Positions 57,753 to 64,000 of a stretch of DNA of 64,000 bases are shown piece after piece. A program made the translations under genes and the position numbers. Position 1 is the stretch's first letter. Every line of letters starts with the position of its first letter. The notes under the pieces were generated by a model. It was not told the origin of the DNA. It was given only the letters and a program-made list of their open reading frames with translations, and ran no database searches. The stretch comes from Lepidurus packardi (taxonomy: Eukaryota; Arthropoda; Branchiopoda; Notostraca; Triopsidae): positions 315,001 through 379,000 of the forward strand of contig JAKZAN010000006.1 of NCBI GenBank assembly GCA_023053545.1, in the 5' to 3' direction.

Positions 57753-60700
57753 ATGATTGTGGCTAACGGGGCGAAGGTGGCCATTCCTGATAAGCAAGAC
57801 ACGGTGTCCATCAATTCCGAGAATGTGTCCAAGGATTTCGATTCCGCCTCGTTTTCCGTGAACGGAGACGAAGCACCGCCGGTAAAACATCTCTATTTCA
57901 TTAATAGACATACAGTTAATGCTTTTGCGATGAAATTCGATGTTCCAGGCGTATCGGAAACCGACTCGAGCTTCAGTACAAGTTGCACGACTGGTAGCGG
58001 TCACGGTAGTAGCCGTGGCTCTTATTTTGGGCACGGCTATCGTTCTAGCGGCCTGGATTCAAACTAGAAGCGTGTCATCTTCCACACAAATTCTGGTAAG
58101 TTCCAAGAGACTATGATTTTACCTACCATACACTTTAACTTCCATGTTCTAAACACTTAAACGTAGAGCGGTTCTTAAAACGTTCCTAACTCGCCTTCAC
58201 ACTCATTTCGTACATGCGCTTGTTTTCTTTCCATTACTTGCCAGTTTAGAATTACACGAGGGTAGAAAATGGGTTTGCAGGTACTGCAGTTTACGTTCAG
58301 CTTCAAACTTGGAACTTTTGGGGGAAAAACTGAAATCTGATAGGCGAGGAGGAACGTTGGGACGAAATTTGATCTTTTGAAATAAGGAAAAGTTGGAAAA
58401 GTCACGTTTCTTAAGAAAATTTTCTCATATTTTTGCCAACCGTCACAGAAAAGATTTGAAAAAAAGCCGTTACAGAGTTCATAGAAACTGAACGGCGCTG
58501 CAGTTTTTCCCGAACGGGTAACAGTAGCAGATCCCGGATCACCAAGTAGGGTGACCTATATTTGAATGTAGCGGTCAACATGCAAAATTCGACCCGTAGG
58601 AAAAGTTTTACGATTTCCATAAATTAATTACGGAACACTACTTAGTTTCCTGGTTCCTAGTATACTCTTAACCTTGATCTTTGCTTTCCGCGGAAGTCGT
58701 ACTGTAATGTGCTCCTTTCCAAGGGGGACCAAAAGCATAACAAAAACAAAGCGATTTTCCCCAAAGTCTTTTGAACCTAACGTTATGAATCAGAAGGTGG
58801 ACTTAGATGGCCTGGTTTTCCCACCGTTCGACTTTCTAACAACGCGGATTAGAGAAATGGGAAGCTGCTCTACTCAAAAAGTAGTCGGTCCAACGACCCG
58901 GGTTAGAAAGTAGGATACACAAAACTAAGAACCGGGGAATTTTCACCATCTTGATGGTACCCTATTAAAAGTCGCCGATATTTCCCATATTTAAATTAGT
59001 TTCTTGAAACTGAACCGTCGTGGTTAACCGCTAGCGAAAGGTTTCAGTGGGAGGTTTCCTTGGAATGATGTTTACATTGGCGTAGTGGTTGCGGGAAGGT
59101 GGGAAAATTAAAAAAAAAAAGTTTTAATTTGTTGTTGTTGTTATGGGTCACTTGGAGGTTTCTTCATTTTCCTTGTGACTAAGGTTTTTTCACCTTCCTT
59201 CTTCCTTCAGTTCTATACAATATACCTGTTTAAATTGGAGGTAGAAAGGAAGAGAGAAGGGGATACTAACAGTTAAGCTGTATAGGAAAGTTGGGGAAAG
59301 GAAGGGTGTGGGGACCTTAACAGCGGAAAAGGGAAGAACCTAATTACAGAAAGAAATGCAAATCATGCTTGGGAGGGAAATTCTAGATAGATTTCAAGCA
59401 CCGCGTGCCAAAACATGCTACAAGGATATAGAAGTTAATAGAATAGGAAGTCTTAAATTAGAACATTGGGTGTATAGTTTCGTACCCTAGTTCTGGTCCC
59501 TACCTTACCTAGGCGGTTTGAGGTAACCATAGTAATTTTTAAATTAATTATTTCAATTTGCATACATTTCTCTGAATGTTTCTCTACATGTGTCTGATTT
59601 TCTTAAAAATACATTTCTTCATATTTATATCTAGATTTTACCCAATTCTTTCAATTTATACAAATTATTTTGAATTTGGACAAATTATTTTGAATTTGTT
59701 CGAATCTAAGAATTACTTTATTTATTTATCAAGCTTTTCCAAAGTATTCTTTACCTAAGCCTACTAGGAAAAGAAGGGTTTTCAGGTGGGAAGAGGCTAA
59801 GGGGCGTTTGTTTACCTACTACATCCAATAGGAGCTAGAGGGGCAGGGCTTAAGGAGTGTTTGTTATGGAAGACTTTAGTAATTTTTAAATTAATTATAT
59901 CAATTTGCGTACATTTCTCTGAATGTAACTACATGTGTCTGATTTTCTTAAACATATATTTCTTCATATTTATATCTAGATTTTACCCAATTCTTTCAAT
60001 TTATACAAATTATTTCGAATTTGTACAAATTATTTTGGATTTGTTCGAATCTAAGAATTACTTTATTTATTTATCAAGCTTTTCCAAAGTATTCTTTACC
60101 TAAGCCTACTAGGAAAAGAAGGGTTTTCAGGTGGGAAGAGGCTAAGGGGCGTTTGTTTACCTATTTCATCCAATAGGAGCTCAGGAAGGGGCGGGGCTTA
60201 AGGAGTGTTTCTTATGGAAGACTTTAGGTTTATAGTAAATGAAGCTTTGAGGTTTATAGAAACAAAATGTAACTTGATTTTGCTTAGTAAGTTTTCATTG
60301 TTGGATACTGTGCAATCAGTTAGATAATTTTATTTGATTCATTTTTTTTAAAGGTGGAAGCACCCGCTATACCGGAAAATGAAGCTTTAGTTGCCAGTGG
60401 TTTGAACTTGTCGTCTGAGTTGGAAGAGAAGGATCTGAAAGGACATCGCCGCTTGGATGAAGGCAATGAACTCGAGTCTGAGGAAGTGGATATGACTCCT
60501 CAAATTACTGTGATTAAGCTTCCTTTCGATATCAACTTTGGCGACATCTCTGACGTAAGTTTTCCTGTTTCCCACAAACTCTTCACAATGGCTCTCAAAC
60601 TATTCTATTCATACAGGAGATGATGAACTTCAACAACCGCGGCAAGAAGAACTGTTACGTCGAGAAAAAGAAAATCGAAGAAGTCCAAGACGACCCAAAC

Positions 60701-61968
60701 TTGAACGTTACCTCTAATCCTCTTCAATTCAAGGTCGTTGGCGAGAAAGTCGTCATGATCTGCGACGACACTCCCAGGTACGTTTTACTTTCAGAACAAG
60801 TTCCAAAACCAAGATGGCCTTGTAGAAAAGTTGTTTACATCATATGCAAAACTTTGTTTTAGGTCTCCTGAATTCCCTGGAATGTTGCCACCTCCTCTCC
60901 CACCCATGTTCCATCGTCCGGAGGCATCTTTACCCTTCCCTCGCATTGAAGGAAGACCCATGCCCTTCTCGTTCCAAGGTCTGCCGCAGCCATCCCCCTT
61001 TTCTCTCAATCTGAACCCTCTTCTCGCTCGATCTCAACCCCAGTTGCCCCGCAACGATGCTTTTTTGAACCCTCTGCCCTTTAACTTGCCCTTCCCCTTT
61101 AACCAGCGTCAGGAGAACCCTCAATTCCTGCGTAAGTTGCCCGTCCCCTTTGGCGCCTCCATCTCCTTCCAAGCTTTCTCGGATGAAGATGAGTCGGAAG
61201 AAGACAGCGATGAGTCTGAGGAAGAGCCTTTACAGCGTCGTCCTAACTTGTCTCGTTTCCCTCTGCGTCTCAACAATCTCCTGCTTAACAAACCCAACAG
61301 TAGCGATAAGGGTAGGAGGTTTGAGAACTCCAGAAGGTCGTTTGAACGGTCAGGGCTCGATAGACCCGTTGAGGACCCTGAAGCTCGCAGGTTCACGCCC
61401 CCTAGGCCAGGTAATCCCTTCCAGGCTCTCGTAAGATCCTTCGTGGAACAAGCGAGAATGAGACCTCAGGCACCCGAAAACCGTCGTCAGGTAAATCCTC
61501 CGAGTTTCAATCAAAACAGGCCTCCAGTAAACCGCCAAATGCCTGTCAGAGAGCCATCTAGCTTTGGCTCCGCCCCCAGCAACAAAATGGTGGAGGAGGA
61601 GAGGATCGCAAACTTGCAGTTACCTTTAAGGGTTCCTGCTACCGCCATACCTCAATTGCCTAGGCAGCTTGCGGTACCGAATGCCCCTAATTTTAACCCA
61701 GCGCAGGCCCATTTCTTGTCAACAAGCATAGTCCCGCCTCCTGCCCCGCCCCGTCAGCAGAGGTTCGACCAGGAGCAGCCAGTGGCAACGCGCAACGCGC
61801 GTTTCTTGCAACAGCCTTCCCCTTTGCCACAGCGTCAACCCAATATTCCTATGCCAGTGCGTAGCATGGAACCCGATTGTGAGTTTGGTTAAATTAAACT
61901 GAGGTTGGAGCTAATTAAGTAAGGATTAATTTTTGGAATTTTTATTTGTAGTCATTCAGCCGCGTTGA
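57753..61968 (+). CDS. Type II membrane protein with BRICHOS-like ectodomain and long Pro-rich tail
   Basis: Family not certain. Exons 57753-57881, 57949-58095, 60354-60554, 60617-60777, 60863-61878 and 61952-61968 give about 556 residues. There is no signal peptide; a cytosolic N-terminus precedes one membrane helix at about residues 58-79 (LVAVTVVAVALILGTAIVLA). An acidic linker with a GHRR site follows, then a small domain from ITVIKLPFDINFGDISDEMM through GKKNCYVEKKKIEEVQD to VVMICDDTP. The pattern hydrophobic strand, CYV, second cysteine resembles BRICHOS domains of chondromodulin/ITM2-type proteins, which have the same type II layout. About 345 residues rich in Pro, Gln, Arg and Asn follow, with an acidic DEDESEEDSDESEEE patch. 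The last 17-nt exon is inferred from a strong acceptor; without it the frame stops at 61892. Confidence 0.65.
59531..60226. repeat. 347-bp tandem duplication in intron 2 of the BRICHOS-like gene
   Basis: 59531-59877 and 59878-60226 are near-identical direct copies, joined at TTTAGTAATTTTT. The unit is AT-rich on the left and has GGGCGTTTGTTTACCTA and CCAATAGGAGCT on the right. The 80- and 60-codon frames it contains are duplicates of each other and not genes. Confidence 0.88.
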
Positions 61969-62974
61969 GCGTTGCAAGAATATCCCGAAAGATGGCGTTA
62001 GGTCACGTGTTGCACTTTATCCGTACAAACTGAACAAAAAGGATGAGAGTAGTAGAAGCACGAAAGTCCGGGAGCAACTACTGTATCTCTTTTCTTGAAT
62101 TTTATTTCTTTAGTGATATTATAAAGATTTCATTACCCAGAAGACTTTTTCTTTAATATATGCATCTGAGTGTTATTTTTTGAACGGAGGTTTTGAAGAT
62201 CGGCGACACCTGTTATGATCAAGTGTTACTTTAATTCGTGATGAAACACCGTATTGGGACAAAGTAAACGTTCTCCATATTTGTGACTTGCATTTTTATT
62301 TTTCTTATTCTAAAAATTTTTTCGATCAATTCTTCAAATCAATTCTAAGACCTTCTATCAATTCAAGTTTGTTATTCTAACTAGAAAAAAGGATGTGTGC
62401 CTTAAATGTGCCAATTTCTGAAGTGCCTTTAAATTCTTTTTAATTTAAGCTACTTTAATAATTCCTTTTTATTTACGGAATTTTCAATTTAGACTGAATT
62501 TAGACATGTGTTGTTGTATGTAACTTCAGACTTGGACTATAGATGGCATCGTGGTCAAAGTTAAGATGGCGTCTGGCTTGGGTGATGTGCTTATGCGCGT
62601 CATTGTTAGTGTTTATTAGTGTTTTCAATCGAGTTTCTTGCATATAAATTTAAAAACAGTGGAGTGCACGTTCTGTTATGAAGTTATTGGTACGAAGACA
62701 CGCAGATTTAGGTAAGTTTTTTCGCTGTATTAAAAATGCGTTTTTAAGTTACCGTAAACTAGGCTACTTATTTTCACATAACTCTGAAACAACGGTGACA
62801 ATATTAACCCAAATCTCTTGGAATAGCAAACGCTATTTCTTCTTTTGATTGGTAAGAACCAAAAGTCAGTTTCGCTGCTATTAAATCCAATTCAGACATT
62901 GAAATATTATCCCGCAGCTTCATTCAGGCTTTGACAGGCAATGATTAGTTATCTAGATCGTTAGGCTTTGGTCG
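61969..62974. other. Spacer between two convergent genes
   Basis: No coding exon supported. A short plus-strand frame starting at ATG near 62680 ends at a good donor, GTAAGT, but no downstream exon was found. GGCTTTGGTCGTTAGGCTT near 62962 is a small direct repeat. Confidence 0.45.
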
Positions 62975-64000
62975 TTAGGCTTGAACTAGCAGTTGACTCA
63001 CGACATTATATCTGACATTTGAAATAAAAAGGAAAAAAATTAGGAAATGTTTGAGGAAAGTTTTGTAAGAGCTTAGCTTACTTGTCGGAAGAAAGGTTTC
63101 GACCGCAAGATCCTTTGGAATCTCTGTCAATTTCTATATGGAACGTGAGGTTCAGGCGACCTAGCTTCGTGGGACGAATCGAAAACTCGACTGACGACGT
63201 ACCGCGATCTTCTATACACGCGCTTTGTTCTTTTGATGCCGAAATGAGTTCGAACTCGTCACTGGAGTCAAGCGTTACAACCAACTAGAACAAAGACAGT
63301 CAGGACTCTGGAATGGAAGAGTTAAACGGTTACCGGGAACTCGATGGGTATGTAGTTGTACAGGGAGACCTTGAAAGTCAGCTTCTCACCCAGTTTGGCG
63401 GACTTGGGTAGCTCTGGTACGAGGAAGAACGGCTGGTAAGTGTCGAACGTATCCTCGGCAGATAAACCGAACCCGGCAGTACTCGACACGCAAAAGGCCC
63501 GCGCTACATAAAAGGCTGTCGTGTGTGGTAGCGTTTCCTCGAGTGTCACATCGCCGTTAGCTCTTTCGGAAGGACGGAAGTGAACGCAAGAGGGAAACTG
63601 TACAGTTTGTAAACTTTGAAAGTAGTATCATTGCAGTACGCTTACTCGATAGTGTACAAGTTCCAGAGCAAAGTTTCGGGGAGTTGGGGTCGTGCGTCCA
63701 GTACTGCTGGAGTACCAGCTTGTGCTACTTCGTTGGCATCACTGACATCTGGGCTGGATGCGGTGTCTCTCTGCCTTCGCCTTAGTCCTGGCGCCCGAAC
63801 CCCGTTCAAGACTATTGGTCGGTGCTCCGTGTAGTAATCGTAGCAAGGTCGTGATTGCATGTCCAAGTTGGACATTACCAGCAAACCCGCTCCCTAACAA
63901 CAAGGTGATCATCTCGGAATCTAAAGGAAACCTTATGTTGTGGACTTACGTCGAACGCAGTGATGGCGTCTTGGTAGAATGAGGAGGAGCTCAAAGTGAC
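62975..64000 (-). CDS. Alpha-2-macroglobulin/TEP-family protein, partial
   Basis: Large secreted protein of the complement-like TEP/CD109/MCR family, cut by the right edge. Exons 63950-64000 (partial), 63646-63893, 63334-63562 and 63082-63284 are in phase. They read AITAFD, GAGLLVMSNLDMQSRPCYDY, a cleavage-prone RRRQRD stretch, LPETLLWNLYTIEANGD, the A2M-domain motif CVSSTAGFGLSAED and TYQPFFLVPELP. A further acceptor at 63011 adds YNVVSQLLVQA, matching the family's LLV-x-x-EG region, then a stop at 62975-62977. The thioester and receptor-binding domains, about 600-700 residues in this family, are not found; only 1 kb separates this end from the next gene. It may be truncated, degenerate or misassembled. 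Confidence 0.75.

Noticed and set aside
62679..62712. Short plus-strand ATG exon ending at a GTAAGT donor
   Set aside because: No downstream exon or family match was found; 11 codons and a donor are too little to call a gene.
63563..63645. A 32-nt intron in the TEP-family gene
   Set aside because: Using the acceptor at 63563 gives an 83-nt intron with a pyrimidine tract and a gap-free match to the family pattern.

Overview
The window is nuclear DNA of an arthropod. The genes are animal genes with GT-AG introns, many only 50-80 nt long. The best taxonomic clues are a Drosophila-type cryptochrome of 542 residues with its own C-terminal tail, a head-to-head pair of secreted heavy- and light-chain ferritins as in insects, a cuticle-type ZP-domain protein, and TTAGG-like telomere motif runs. 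I lean to a crustacean or other non-model arthropod, but the sequence alone does not fix this. All exon models were rebuilt by hand from splice sites, reading phase and remembered family sequence; none was checked by alignment.

The first 12.4 kb hold no gene I can support. This stretch is filled by tandem and dispersed repeats, including a 159-bp satellite whose unit can fold into a hairpin and a ~132-bp GTAC-rich tandem array.

From 12.4 kb to the right edge the window is gene-dense. In order: RpS21 (-), PDCD5 (-), a TMEM14 gene (+), a ZP-domain transmembrane protein (-), the ferritin heavy/light pair (- and +), a second TMEM14 gene (+), WDR59 of GATOR2 (-), cryptochrome 1 (-), a microsomal triglyceride transfer protein-like gene (-), NOL10 (+), cytochrome c1 (-), LSM14/trailer hitch (+), ZC3H15 (-), prefoldin subunit 4 (+), a type II membrane protein with a BRICHOS-like ectodomain (+), and the partial 3' end of an alpha-2-macroglobulin/TEP-family gene (-). 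Five pairs are divergent and share intergenic spacers of about 0.4-0.7 kb, which suggests bidirectional promoters.

The genes are mostly housekeeping: ribosome and ribosome biogenesis (RpS21, NOL10), mRNA control (LSM14, ZC3H15), cytoskeletal protein folding (prefoldin), respiration (cytochrome c1) and nutrient signalling (WDR59). Added to these are iron storage, light sensing, lipid secretion and surface proteins.

The most unusual feature is in LSM14. One of its coding introns and three introns of a spliced non-coding extension past its stop codon each carry a related box C/D snoRNA-like element. In all four cases the D box ends 72-81 nt before the 3' splice site. Parts of the exon-intron-snoRNA arrangement appear to have duplicated in tandem, so the locus looks like a protein gene fused to a snoRNA host gene.
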